From Chloracidobacterium sp. (GTDB lineage: Bacteria > Acidobacteriota > Blastocatellia > Pyrinomonadales > Pyrinomonadaceae): DNA of 64,000 nt. The stretch lies in NCBI GenBank assembly GCA_016712045.1, contig JADJRV010000002.1, positions 62,001 to 126,000 on the forward strand, given 5' to 3'. Positions 33,702-41,907 of this stretch are shown piece after piece; position 1 is the first letter of the stretch, and each line of letters opens with the position of its first letter. Below the pieces are notes generated by a model. That model made no database searches and was not told the origin of the DNA. It saw only the letters and a list, made by a program, of their open reading frames with translations. The position numbers and the translations under genes were made by a program.

Positions 33702-35360
33702 ATGAAGAACAAATTATTCTCGACTATAGGGTTAAGGGTTTTGGGCGGCTTCATGGTTTTGTTGGCCGTTGGTTTGTCGGCTAGGGCTCAGACGCTGACG
33801 TTGGCGGATGTTCAGCCGGTCATCGCACAGGCGGTTTCGACCGCAGTTTCACTCAATCAAAAAGTAACAGTTTCGGTAACGGATAAAGAGGGGCATCTGC
33901 TCGGCACCTTTGTAATGACAGGTGCTCCCCCGATGACGCTGATCCGCAGTGTCGGAACGGCGGGGCAGGGGCTGGAGAATCTGCTGGTAGCGGCGACGGC
34001 TGCTTCGCACTCAAAGGCGGGAACGGCGGGCCTGTTTTCGACGGGCGGCAACGCCTTTACCACGCGGACGGCGAGTTTTATCGTCCAGGAACATTTCCCG
34101 CCCGGTATAGACAATCGTCCCGGCGGGCCGCTTTACGGGGTTCAGTTCTCTACGCTTGCCTGCTCGGATGTTGCTATCGCGGGACTGCCTTTGGGCCTTT
34201 CGGGTGACCCCGGCGGCATACCTTTATATAAGAACGGCGTGGCGGTCGGCGGCGTCGGCATCGAGGGCGATGGGCTTTATACGATCGACCGCGACCCTAC
34301 CGACAACGATCAATCAGCCGAGGAGATAATCGCATTTGCGGCGGCTCGCGGGTTTGAATCACCTGCACTCATCCGTGCCGATAACATCTTGGTCGAGGGT
34401 ATTCGTTTGCCGTGGGCAAATGTTGTAACTCCGCCGGTCGTGCCGACGATCGCTTTTGGCAGCCTGCCCGGAGCGGTGACGAGCCCGGTGATCGCGACTC
34501 CCGTGAGCGATTTTGTGCCGACGACCTTAAACGGCGTCAGCGGGCAATCGAGCGTACGATTTCCGACCGTAGCCGGGTCAAGCCTGACCGCTGTCGAGGT
34601 GAATCAGATACTCGGTGCGGCCGCAGGTTATGCAAATATGACGCGAGCCGGTATTCGCCAACCTCTGGGCAGCAACGCCCGTGTGACGATCTCGGTCGTG
34701 GACACCAACGGCAATGTGCTCGGTATCTTTCGCCAGCTGGATGCACCCGTGTTTGGGCTGGATGTCGCTGTGCAAAAGGCCCGAACGTCAAATTTCTTTG
34801 CCCGCCCAGATGCGGGCTCAAAGCTTACTACAGCAGGGTTTAACTCATACGTCACGCGGGCAAATGCCGATGGTTTATCACTGACAGGCAACATCGCCTT
34901 TAGCGACCGCAGCATTGGTTATTTGCACAGGCCACTTTTTCCGGATGGGATCAATTTTACGCAAGAGGGGCCGTTTAGCACGTCTTTGACAAATTGGAGT
35001 CCGTTTAACGATGGCCTGCAGCTCGATCTGATACGAACGGCTTTGACGACGCCTTGCGCTCCGAGAATAAAGGGTCGTAGCCCGCGAGGCGGAGTTTCAA
35101 TCCCGGTCGCGTGTCCGTGTTCGGCAATACCCGAGGTGCGAAACGGCATACAAATATTTGCGGGCGGCATACCTCTCTATCGCGGAAATGTGCTGGTCGG
35201 AGCGATCGGCGTGAGCGGCGACGGGATCGATCAGGACGACCTGATAGCGGCCGGCGGGGCCAATAATTTTGCACCGCCGCAAGGGATGTGGTCGGATAAG
35301 TTTTTTGTTCGCGGCGTACGGCTGCCTTTCTTGAAGTTTCCGGCCCGGCCATTTCTATAA
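33702..35360 (+). CDS. Secreted protein with two GlcG/HbpS-like heme-binding domains
   Basis: 552 residues, signal peptide (ends LSARAQ). Two copies of the GlcG/HbpS (DUF336) domain: the first about 32-235 (LTLADVQPVIAQAVSTAV, VTVSVTDKEGHLLGTF, GGIPLYKNGVAVGGVGIEGDG), the second about 285-540 (LTAVEVNQILGAAAGYAN, VTISVVDTNGNVLGIFRQ, GGIPLYRGNVLVGAIGVSGDG). HbpS binds and degrades heme or senses redox in Streptomyces; a duplicated exported form is unusual. It is the first gene of the multiheme cluster (next start 22 bases on), which suggests a role in heme handling or electron transfer. No CxxCH. Confidence 0.8.
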   Translation: MKNKLFSTIGLRVLGGFMVLLAVGLSARAQTLTLADVQPVIAQAVSTAVSLNQKVTVSVTDKEGHLLGTFVMTGAPPMTLIRSVGTAGQGLENLLVAATAASHSKAGTAGLFSTGGNAFTTRTASFIVQEHFPPGIDNRPGGPLYGVQFSTLACSDVAIAGLPLGLSGDPGGIPLYKNGVAVGGVGIEGDGLYTIDRDPTDNDQSAEEIIAFAAARGFESPALIRADNILVEGIRLPWANVVTPPVVPTIAFGSLPGAVTSPVIATPVSDFVPTTLNGVSGQSSVRFPTVAGSSLTAVEVNQILGAAAGYANMTRAGIRQPLGSNARVTISVVDTNGNVLGIFRQLDAPVFGLDVAVQKARTSNFFARPDAGSKLTTAGFNSYVTRANADGLSLTGNIAFSDRSIGYLHRPLFPDGINFTQEGPFSTSLTNWSPFNDGLQLDLIRTALTTPCAPRIKGRSPRGGVSIPVACPCSAIPEVRNGIQIFAGGIPLYRGNVLVGAIGVSGDGIDQDDLIAAGGANNFAPPQGMWSDKFFVRGVRLPFLKFPARPFL

Positions 35361-35381
35361 CTAGACTAACGGCTTTTTTAT

Positions 35382-36134
35382 ATGCGTTCGATCCTGCTCA
35401 TCTTAATGCTGGGGGCTTTCGTCTTTGCAGATGCGCAAGGCGGATCGGGTTCGATATTGATCCAAGCAAAGCCAGTTAAATCCGGCGACAAGCTCAAGCT
35501 CGCACGCAAGCGATTTTATCTATTCAATGGTGGCCTTAAGGAAAACACACAGCTTCTCGACCGGATCAAATCGGCGGCTTTCACATCACGCGATTGCTAT
35601 TACACACATGCAAAAGCGAGCCCGGCGTTTATGTGCTGGCTGCAGCAAGAGAATTGCGACGGCCCGTTTTGTCGCCCGGTTTTACCGGGAGAGGTCGCGG
35701 GTGTACCGGAATTTGACGTCGCTTATAAAAAGGGGTTGACACTCTATAATAGCAAGCCGGCACTCGCTCTTAGCTGGCTAATTAACAATCTTGACGCCCC
35801 GCTCGTCGCGGGCTATTACGATCAGCAGCGAGCGTATGTTGATCGAGTTTTAGGCGGGCTCAAGCCTCTGCAAACGACCCAAGCCACGATAACCGCCGCC
35901 GAGGCGTATTTTGTCGATCTGCCGGTCAACGACAAGGGGCAAAAGTATCTCGTCTCGACGATCATACCGGTCGAGTTGGGCGATAAGAGTTTTGTCTGGA
36001 CGTGCGAGGTGACCGATCTCGGGCCAAACAAATTCCTTTCCAAGGTGCCGCTACCGCTCAAGGCCAACGCAAAATGTCAGGTCACCGAGGTCAAGCAGCA
36101 GATCTGTAAGACGGAGGCGTGTCCGGCAAAGTGA
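35382..36134 (+). CDS. Secreted Cys-containing protein of unknown function, cytochrome-linked
   Basis: 250 residues, signal peptide (1-19, ends ADAQG). I do not recognise the family. Eight Cys are seen, spaced as CYYTH, FMCWLQQENCDGPFC, VWTCEVTD, AKCQV and QICKTEAC. No CxxCH. The middle is helical (YYDQQRAYVDRVLGGLKPLQ). Its stop overlaps the GTG start of the following nonaheme cytochrome (GTGA), so it is made in step with that protein and is probably its partner. Confidence 0.6.
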   Translation: MRSILLILMLGAFVFADAQGGSGSILIQAKPVKSGDKLKLARKRFYLFNGGLKENTQLLDRIKSAAFTSRDCYYTHAKASPAFMCWLQQENCDGPFCRPVLPGEVAGVPEFDVAYKKGLTLYNSKPALALSWLINNLDAPLVAGYYDQQRAYVDRVLGGLKPLQTTQATITAAEAYFVDLPVNDKGQKYLVSTIIPVELGDKSFVWTCEVTDLGPNKFLSKVPLPLKANAKCQVTEVKQQICKTEACPAK

Positions 36135-37228
36135 AAAATAGTTTAAGAATTTTGCTTGTGACCGCCGTCGCCGCATTTTTTGCGAGCGGGGTTTTGAGTA
36201 CGTCAAGTGCCCAGCGGCGTCTGGGCGTATTTTCGCACGAGACCAAGGCTCACAAAGATGGCAAATACAGCAACTGTGCCTCGTGCCACGCGTTGCCGAC
36301 TAAAAACTGGACATCGCCACGCCGTGATAAGCTCGATGCCTATCCTGATGTTGCTACTTTCCCTTCGCACACATCGTGTTTTGGTTGTCACACACGCGAC
36401 ATTTACAGCAACGGCGGGGCATTTTGCGGCACTTGCCACACGGTGCCGACGATGCGGGCAAAGGCCGTGCTGGCATTTCCGATAAAATCGCATAAAAGCC
36501 AGTTCACGACCATTTTTCCGCATGACGTTCATCAGGATCTCATTGCTTCGAACAAACAGACGACGCCGTACGCCGTCGCACATTTTGTTAACGCGTCGTA
36601 TTCACCGCCGGTTGACGACGATAAGGACAAGGCGAAATATTATAGTTGCGCGATCTGTCACACGACTGCCGCCACAATGCCAAAATATGCGCCGCAGACG
36701 CTGCCGTCAAAAGCATTTCCGTCACTGACGGCAAAGTCCGCTTTGATCCCGGATGTTTTTGAAAAGCCGATCGCACCATCGTTTTTCAAAGCATCGCCTA
36801 CGGGCCACGAATCTTGTTTTACCTGTCATTATCAATTTAAGAATCTGCCAAAAGACAAAATGAGCTGTGCCGGCTGTCATGCTCCGGCCGCGCCTTATTT
36901 TAAGTCCGACGAGATCAAACGCTATTCGCTAAAATTTGACCACGAGCGTAAGGATCACTCGGTCAAAGACTGCACGAGCTGTCATCAGCGGATAACGCAA
37001 AATGAGGATGTCAACGCCCTGAAAAAAGCGGATGTTCCGGTCTACGCCTGTGCCATTTGTCATGTGAACGGGCAGGAAAATGGTGAGAGCTTTAAGAGAA
37101 TACTCAATATTGAGGTATCCGCACGTGACGCTGCCAAAGACAAACCTGTCGGCTGCACGTATTGTCACACATCGGCGATCGGCCGGTTTGACGTGCCGGA
37201 GAGCCATCGTGTGATACTTAGTAAATGA
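36131..37228 (+). CDS. Nonaheme c-type cytochrome, exported
   Basis: 365 residues from the GTG at 36131 (MKNSLRILLVTAVAAFF, cleaved near TSSAQ). I prefer it to the GTG at 36119 because it gives a 4-nt GTGA overlap and usable GGAGG spacing. Nine CxxCH motifs are counted: CASCH, CFGCH, CGTCH, CAICH, CFTCH, CAGCH, CTSCH, CAICH, CTYCH, with many free His as sixth ligands (KFDHERKDHSV). This is a cytochrome c3/NrfB-like multiheme fold carrying electrons in the periplasm. ATGA overlap with the next cytochrome gene. Confidence 0.9.
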   Translation: MKNSLRILLVTAVAAFFASGVLSTSSAQRRLGVFSHETKAHKDGKYSNCASCHALPTKNWTSPRRDKLDAYPDVATFPSHTSCFGCHTRDIYSNGGAFCGTCHTVPTMRAKAVLAFPIKSHKSQFTTIFPHDVHQDLIASNKQTTPYAVAHFVNASYSPPVDDDKDKAKYYSCAICHTTAATMPKYAPQTLPSKAFPSLTAKSALIPDVFEKPIAPSFFKASPTGHESCFTCHYQFKNLPKDKMSCAGCHAPAAPYFKSDEIKRYSLKFDHERKDHSVKDCTSCHQRITQNEDVNALKKADVPVYACAICHVNGQENGESFKRILNIEVSARDAAKDKPVGCTYCHTSAIGRFDVPESHRVILSK

Positions 37229-38139
37229 GAACTGTTGCGAGTAAAAGAAATGCGATCAAGGCTGCTTTTTTGCTCGCAGCTTTGCTTGTATTTGCGGCAA
37301 GCTGTCTCAAACAAAGCGAAAAGACACCCGTGCCGCTGACCGCCGCCGAAACGCCGGAGCCGCCGGTCATAAAAGCATCAGATTCGACATTTTCCAAATT
37401 TTCACACAACGTCGTCGAGCATAAACAGTTTGACTGCGTTTCGTGCCATCGCCGCGAGGGCAAGCAAAAACAGCTCGAATATGCGGGACACGATTCGTGC
37501 GTCGGCTGTCACCTCAGCCAATTCACAAACCCCGGCGAAAAGCCCGCGATGTGCTCGATCTGTCACGACAAGATGGATACGACCCCGCCGACGATGCGTG
37601 CATTTACGACGCGGTTCAAAGAGGGCTTTAACATGAAGTTTAACCACGCGGCACACGATTCGGGCAAGGGCCGCCCCGCCCAGGGATGTGCGGCGTGTCA
37701 TTCGCCCTCGGGCCCCGGCCAGACGATCCCGTCGGGCATAGATACACACGCCACCTGTTATGCCTGCCACACGCCGGAAAGCAAGATCGGCTCGTGCAAC
37801 GTCTGCCATGCTCTGGCTCCGTACAACCGGACGTCGCAGTCAGAATATAACTTTAAGGCGCTCTTTCGCCATGGCGATCACACTAGGGGTATAGGTTGTA
37901 ACGATTGCCACAATGTTGTTAACGGAGCCCCTATGGGGCGTCAGGTTACATCGATCGCCGTGCTCCAGCACCGTGCCGCACCGGGCACGAACTGTGTCGC
38001 GTGCCACAACGGGAGGCGGGCGTTTACAGGAAATAATCCACTGGATGTCGGCAGTTGCGTCCGCTGTCACAAAGGCTCGGGATTTTCGGCCCTACCGGCG
38101 GAAACTGTGCCTGACGAAGCTGCTCCGCCGGAAAAATAA
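37225..38139 (+). CDS. Nonaheme c-type cytochrome, lipoprotein
   Basis: 304 residues. Signal with lipobox VFAASC, so membrane-anchored by lipid. Nine CxxCH motifs: CVSCH, CVGCH, CSICH, CAACH, CYACH, CNVCH, CNDCH, CVACH, CVRCH. Preceding His-rich stretches (FSHNVVEHKQF, MKFNHAAHDSGKGRP, FRHGDHTRGIG) follow the cytochrome c7/c3 pattern of His ligands before each motif. It overlaps the previous nonaheme gene by ATGA. It probably forms a periplasmic wire with that protein. Confidence 0.9.
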   Translation: MRTVASKRNAIKAAFLLAALLVFAASCLKQSEKTPVPLTAAETPEPPVIKASDSTFSKFSHNVVEHKQFDCVSCHRREGKQKQLEYAGHDSCVGCHLSQFTNPGEKPAMCSICHDKMDTTPPTMRAFTTRFKEGFNMKFNHAAHDSGKGRPAQGCAACHSPSGPGQTIPSGIDTHATCYACHTPESKIGSCNVCHALAPYNRTSQSEYNFKALFRHGDHTRGIGCNDCHNVVNGAPMGRQVTSIAVLQHRAAPGTNCVACHNGRRAFTGNNPLDVGSCVRCHKGSGFSALPAETVPDEAAPPEK

Positions 38140-38247
38140 TTGGAATATTTCGCAACTTAAACCCCTATTTTGAGCATCTTTGAAAACATTGACATTAGTG
38201 ACTAAAAGAGGTTCTAATAAGGGCACATATTTAAGTGCGGTAAAGCT

Positions 38248-38454
38248 ATGAAGAATTCGATCAAACTATTTGTTATCACCATTTTCGGAGTATTTGTCTT
38301 GGGATTATTGCTGAATAGTTTTGGTCCCGCGGCGGCGGGTTCGAGAGTGTTTGCAAAGGGTGAGCCAACGCCCACTCCGGCGTCCAATTCGAACACCCCG
38401 TCGAATACCGCAACGAATTCGGGCGGCGGGACAAAATCCGGCATCCGGCGGTGA
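38248..38454 (+). CDS. Tetraheme cytochrome, N-terminal part (frameshifted)
   Basis: MKNSIKLFVITIFGVFVLGLLLNSF is a signal or anchor helix followed by a Thr/Pro/Asn/Ser linker (about 38-62). The frame ends in SGIRR because the A-run at 38433-38436 has one A too many (or two bases are lost). Removing one gives TNPASGGDGKKITK and joins the heme-binding part at 38435-38935. Confidence 0.75.
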   Translation: MKNSIKLFVITIFGVFVLGLLLNSFGPAAAGSRVFAKGEPTPTPASNSNTPSNTATNSGGGTKSGIRR

Positions 38455-38935
38455 CGGCAAAAAGATCACAAAGTCGTTTATTCTTAGCAAAGACAGCCTT
38501 TCCGAATACGGCGACGCCGCATTTGATCACGAAAGCCACGCCTTTCAGATGTATAGCCCGGACGGCAAATCGGTCGTCGGCTGCGTCGAGTGTCATCATA
38601 CGGACCAGCCAAAATCGGCTCTTAAGCCGCCGCTATTAACGTCAGAACGCGACGTCGCTCTGACGCTCGAATCGTGGAGAAGCTCGCCGCAAAAGGTCAA
38701 CGAGTGCCGGGCATGTCATTTTCAAGACGGCAATGTCCCCGACGGCAAGGAAATGCCGACTGCGACTTATACCGACGGCGCAAAATCGACCAAAAAAGAT
38801 CTAAATAACGAGCTTGCGTATCATATCAATTGCAACACCTGTCATGATGCGGCGTTCAAATTGCGGCCCGAATTGAAAAAGAAGGCGGGCTTTTCCACGT
38901 CCAAAGACTGCACGATCTGTCACAAGGCCAACTAA
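38435..38935 (+). CDS. Tetraheme c-type cytochrome (c3-like), heme domain
   Basis: Heme part of the gene begun at 38248. It has four CxxCH motifs (CVECH, CRACH, CNTCH, CTICH), with paired His (CVECHHTDQP, AAFDHESHAFQM, LAYHINCNTCH) that resemble class III cytochrome c3 / desulfoferrodoxin-linked four-heme folds. The whole protein is about 229 residues, membrane-tethered and facing the periplasm. It ends six bases before the zinc-ribbon gene. Confidence 0.88.
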   Translation, partial: NPASGGDGKKITKSFILSKDSLSEYGDAAFDHESHAFQMYSPDGKSVVGCVECHHTDQPKSALKPPLLTSERDVALTLESWRSSPQKVNECRACHFQDGNVPDGKEMPTATYTDGAKSTKKDLNNELAYHINCNTCHDAAFKLRPELKKKAGFSTSKDCTICHKAN

Positions 38936-38941
38936 GTCAAA

Positions 38942-39277
38942 ATGGCTCTCAGGCAATGTGACAAATGCAGCGAAATGGTCGATGAGGCAAAAGCTTTTTG
39001 CCCGGAGTGCGGCAATGTCTTGGTCGAAGAAAAGCAGCGTGAAGAAGAGTCTGCCTACGAGAGCATGGATGGGACCATGCAGTTTGGCCAGACGATGTAT
39101 AACCAGATGCTGTCGGACATGGGGCTGAATATTTCGGCCGCTCCCAATAAGAAGTTTGACGAAACGCAGCCAGCCGCACCGGAGGTTATCGAGCCCGGCA
39201 CGGCCGCCTGTGCAGCCCGTTCTTCAGGTTTTACAGCCGATCGAGACCGGCGTTTCGACAACTCCGGTAACGGCTGA
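38942..39277 (+). CDS. Zinc-ribbon membrane protein, N-terminal part (frameshifted)
   Basis: Zinc ribbon CDKCSEMVDEAKAFCPECGN (residues 6-25, two CxxC pairs), then an acidic linker with Met/Gln (TMQFGQTMYNQMLSDMGL). The frame is lost near 39201 (GTAACAARSS is spurious); dropping one base gives GTPPVQPVLQVLQP. This is a small cytoplasmic ribbon tethered to the membrane. Role in the cytochrome cluster unknown; it may help assembly or regulation. Confidence 0.7.
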   Translation: MALRQCDKCSEMVDEAKAFCPECGNVLVEEKQREEESAYESMDGTMQFGQTMYNQMLSDMGLNISAAPNKKFDETQPAAPEVIEPGTAACAARSSGFTADRDRRFDNSGNG

Positions 39278-39398
39278 AAAACCAGCGGGCGGTGTCAATA
39301 GGTGGCTTATTATTGGCGGGGTTGGCGCGGTTCTTTTGCTGATATTGCTAGTCGCTGCGATCCTGGTAGGGCTTGCCCTGTGGTCGCGTTTTGGTTAA
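39204..39398 (+). CDS. Zinc-ribbon membrane protein, C-terminal TM part
   Basis: Continues 38942: PPVQPVLQVLQPIETGVSTTPVTAEKP linker, then one TM helix (WLIIGGVGAVLLLILLVAAILVGLALW) and a very short tail. Tail-anchored topology with the ribbon on the cytoplasmic side is likely. The full gene is 38942-39398. Confidence 0.7.
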   Translation, partial: PPVQPVLQVLQPIETGVSTTPVTAEKPAGGVNRWLIIGGVGAVLLLILLVAAILVGLALWSRFG

Positions 39399-39429
39399 AC
39401 CTTAATTTTCTCGAACAGTCCAAACTGCG

Positions 39430-41907
39430 ATGCCACGTGTAATCGAAAACCACTCGAAAGTTATCGAGGCGTTTCGCAATGTTGATATCGTTTCTGAGCT
39501 TGTCGCCCAATTACCAAACGGCGAGTTTAGAAACGAGCTCGACATGGATATCATCCTGTTTGGCCGCAGCTATCGCGGAAAACAGGTCGGGCCGTATGTC
39601 CGTCTGCTCGAATATCAGCCTGGCGAAACCATCGTCAAAGAAAACACCTGGGAAAGCAGCATTTTTTACATCCTCGTCGAAGGCCGTCTCGACGCCTCGA
39701 TAGCCGACGGTAATAAACAAAAAAAGGTCGGCGAGATACCGGCGGGGAACTCGTTTGGTGAGATGGCCCTGCTTTCCGGAACTCCGCGAACGGCCACGGT
39801 TTCAGTTGCGGATGGAGCGGAACCCGCACTCGTCCTCGAATTTACACGCCCGGCGATCCGTCTGCTTCGCAAACAGCCAAAATTTGGCCGGGCTCTCGAC
39901 CGCAATTACCGCGCCTACGGGCTCTCGCTCACGCTCAACGAGATAAAAGATTTTACTAAGGCCGACATCGAACCGGCTCTGTTGCGGCGTTTGGACGACG
40001 CCGCCCGCTTTGCGGTTTATGAAAAGGACTATGTGCTTTTCCGCGAGGGCGATCCGGTCAACCGGCTCGTGTTTGTCCGAAACGGCTGGATCCAGCGTGT
40101 CAGCGGCGTCGAATTTAATCCAAAGGCCGCCGATCTCTTGCTCGAATCGGACGAATCGGTCGGCCTCGATTTTATCGGAGCCGGAACTTGTCTCGGGCTC
40201 GATGCAGTTGACGCTGAGGGCGACTGGAAATATACCGCGGTCGTTCGCGGCCGGGCAGAGGTCATCGAGGTAGCGATCAGCCGTCTGCGAGAGGATAAGG
40301 AACTAAGCTCTGCCGTCGTGCCGTTCTTAAAAAGTTCGACGGGAAACGAAGCGGCGATCCCTGAGCACCCGTCGGACGCACGTGTCGTGACGGCGATGAC
40401 AAAAGAGATCGAGACTGGCGTAGTTGACGGCGTTAATCTGCTCGTGATGGACATGGCAAAATGCATACGCTGCGGCAATTGCTCGCTCGCGTGCCATCAC
40501 GTTCATGGCAATTCGCGGCTGGTGCGTCGCGGCATACATATCGAGCGTCCGTTCAAACCTAACAAGGCCGCGACACAGAGCATCCTCGTCCCGTCCGTCT
40601 GCATGCATTGTCAGGACGCCGAATGCCTGACCGGATGCCCGACCGGCGCGATCGCGCGTTTCCCGAATGGCGAGATCGACATCAATCCTGTCACCTGCAT
40701 CGGCTGCGGCGATTGTGCGACGCAATGTCCGTATGATGCGATATCGATGATCGTCCGTGACGGTGCAAAACCGGGTTCCGAACAGAGCCGTCTGGCGTCG
40801 CTATTGTCGCCTTTCAAATTAACCGAGGGGAAAATACCGCCGCCCGTCACGCAGACCGAGAATCTGCTGGCGATCAAATGTAATCTTTGCAATGACACCG
40901 GACTAAATCCGCCGCAAGCAAAAACCGCCGCATATTCTTGTGAGGAAAATTGCCCGACCGGAGCGCTGCTCCGCGTTAATCCGCGTGAGTATTTTGACGA
41001 GGTCAACGAATCGATCGGCCTTATCCAGCGGAGCAAAACACACGCGATCGGCGTTAACATCCACAAATTTGATCTCAAATCGTGGATATGGCACATATTC
41101 GGCACTTTGCTGGTTGTCATCCTCGGCGGCGCGGCCGGGTGGGCGACATATAAATATTCGCAGGACATCGCCATGAGCGAAGGCTCTTGGGTCACGATGC
41201 GTTGGCTGACCGGGTTGACCGGCCTCGCGAGCATTGTCTGGGTGATGGCGTATCCGTTTCGCAAAAAGATATATCGGCGTCGTGCCGGAGCTTTGCGTTA
41301 CTGGATGTTGTCGCACATCTATCTCGGCGTGCTTGCGGGAGTGCTGCTGCTGGTGCATGGCGGCACAAGGACGGGCGGGCTTTTGACGACGTGTCTGATG
41401 ATCTCGTTTGACATGGTGATATTTTCCGGCATTTTCGGAGCTTTGTGTTACTTGATCGTGCCGCGTTTTATGACCCGTATCGAACGCGAGCCGCTGCTGC
41501 TCGAAGACCTCGAAGCCCGCCGCGAAGAGCTGCGTGCCCAGATGGTACAGGCAAGCGAGCAGACCGATAACCCAGAGTTAAAGAGATTGATCGAACGCAA
41601 AGTCCGCCGCCGTTTCCTGAGTCTCAGCTATCTTTTCCGCCAATATTTACGGACCGAAGATCTGCCGTCGATGCTAGCGGCTGCAAGGGCTAAGTTTAGA
41701 GATGATGGTGACGGATTATCGCGCAATGACGAGGCAAGGCTGATGGAAGCGGTTGAGAATGCCGCGACGCTTCGCCGTGTTGATGCTCTCTGTTATCTGC
41801 ACAAACTGCTCAAGCTATGGCTGCCGCCGCACGTACTTTTTACGTCGTTGATGCTGGTACTGATGGTGGTGCATATCGCACAGGTCGTATATTTTAATGT
41901 GAGATGA
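39430..41907 (+). CDS. cNMP-binding / 4x[4Fe-4S] / diheme cytochrome b membrane protein
   Basis: 825-residue fusion. Two CAP-type cNMP-binding folds (about 55-150 with GEMALLSGTPRTATV; about 180-295). A DmsB-like ferredoxin domain (345-510) has four Cys sets: CIRCGNCSLAC, CMHCQDAECLTGC, CIGCGDCATQC, and CNLC with CEENC. Five TM helices follow (about 553-820). Histidines H629/H643 and H801/H815 form two H-x13-H pairs, the pattern of diheme b proteins such as ferric reductase/NOX and cytochrome b. Likely role: passing electrons between a cytoplasmic donor, quinone and the periplasmic hemes under second-messenger control. ATGA overlap with the next gene. Confidence 0.88.
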   Translation: MPRVIENHSKVIEAFRNVDIVSELVAQLPNGEFRNELDMDIILFGRSYRGKQVGPYVRLLEYQPGETIVKENTWESSIFYILVEGRLDASIADGNKQKKVGEIPAGNSFGEMALLSGTPRTATVSVADGAEPALVLEFTRPAIRLLRKQPKFGRALDRNYRAYGLSLTLNEIKDFTKADIEPALLRRLDDAARFAVYEKDYVLFREGDPVNRLVFVRNGWIQRVSGVEFNPKAADLLLESDESVGLDFIGAGTCLGLDAVDAEGDWKYTAVVRGRAEVIEVAISRLREDKELSSAVVPFLKSSTGNEAAIPEHPSDARVVTAMTKEIETGVVDGVNLLVMDMAKCIRCGNCSLACHHVHGNSRLVRRGIHIERPFKPNKAATQSILVPSVCMHCQDAECLTGCPTGAIARFPNGEIDINPVTCIGCGDCATQCPYDAISMIVRDGAKPGSEQSRLASLLSPFKLTEGKIPPPVTQTENLLAIKCNLCNDTGLNPPQAKTAAYSCEENCPTGALLRVNPREYFDEVNESIGLIQRSKTHAIGVNIHKFDLKSWIWHIFGTLLVVILGGAAGWATYKYSQDIAMSEGSWVTMRWLTGLTGLASIVWVMAYPFRKKIYRRRAGALRYWMLSHIYLGVLAGVLLLVHGGTRTGGLLTTCLMISFDMVIFSGIFGALCYLIVPRFMTRIEREPLLLEDLEARREELRAQMVQASEQTDNPELKRLIERKVRRRFLSLSYLFRQYLRTEDLPSMLAAARAKFRDDGDGLSRNDEARLMEAVENAATLRRVDALCYLHKLLKLWLPPHVLFTSLMLVLMVVHIAQVVYFNVR

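Noticed and set aside
34412..34843. ORFs in other frames within the HbpS-like gene
   Set aside because: They are shadows of a long conserved frame with two recognisable domains.
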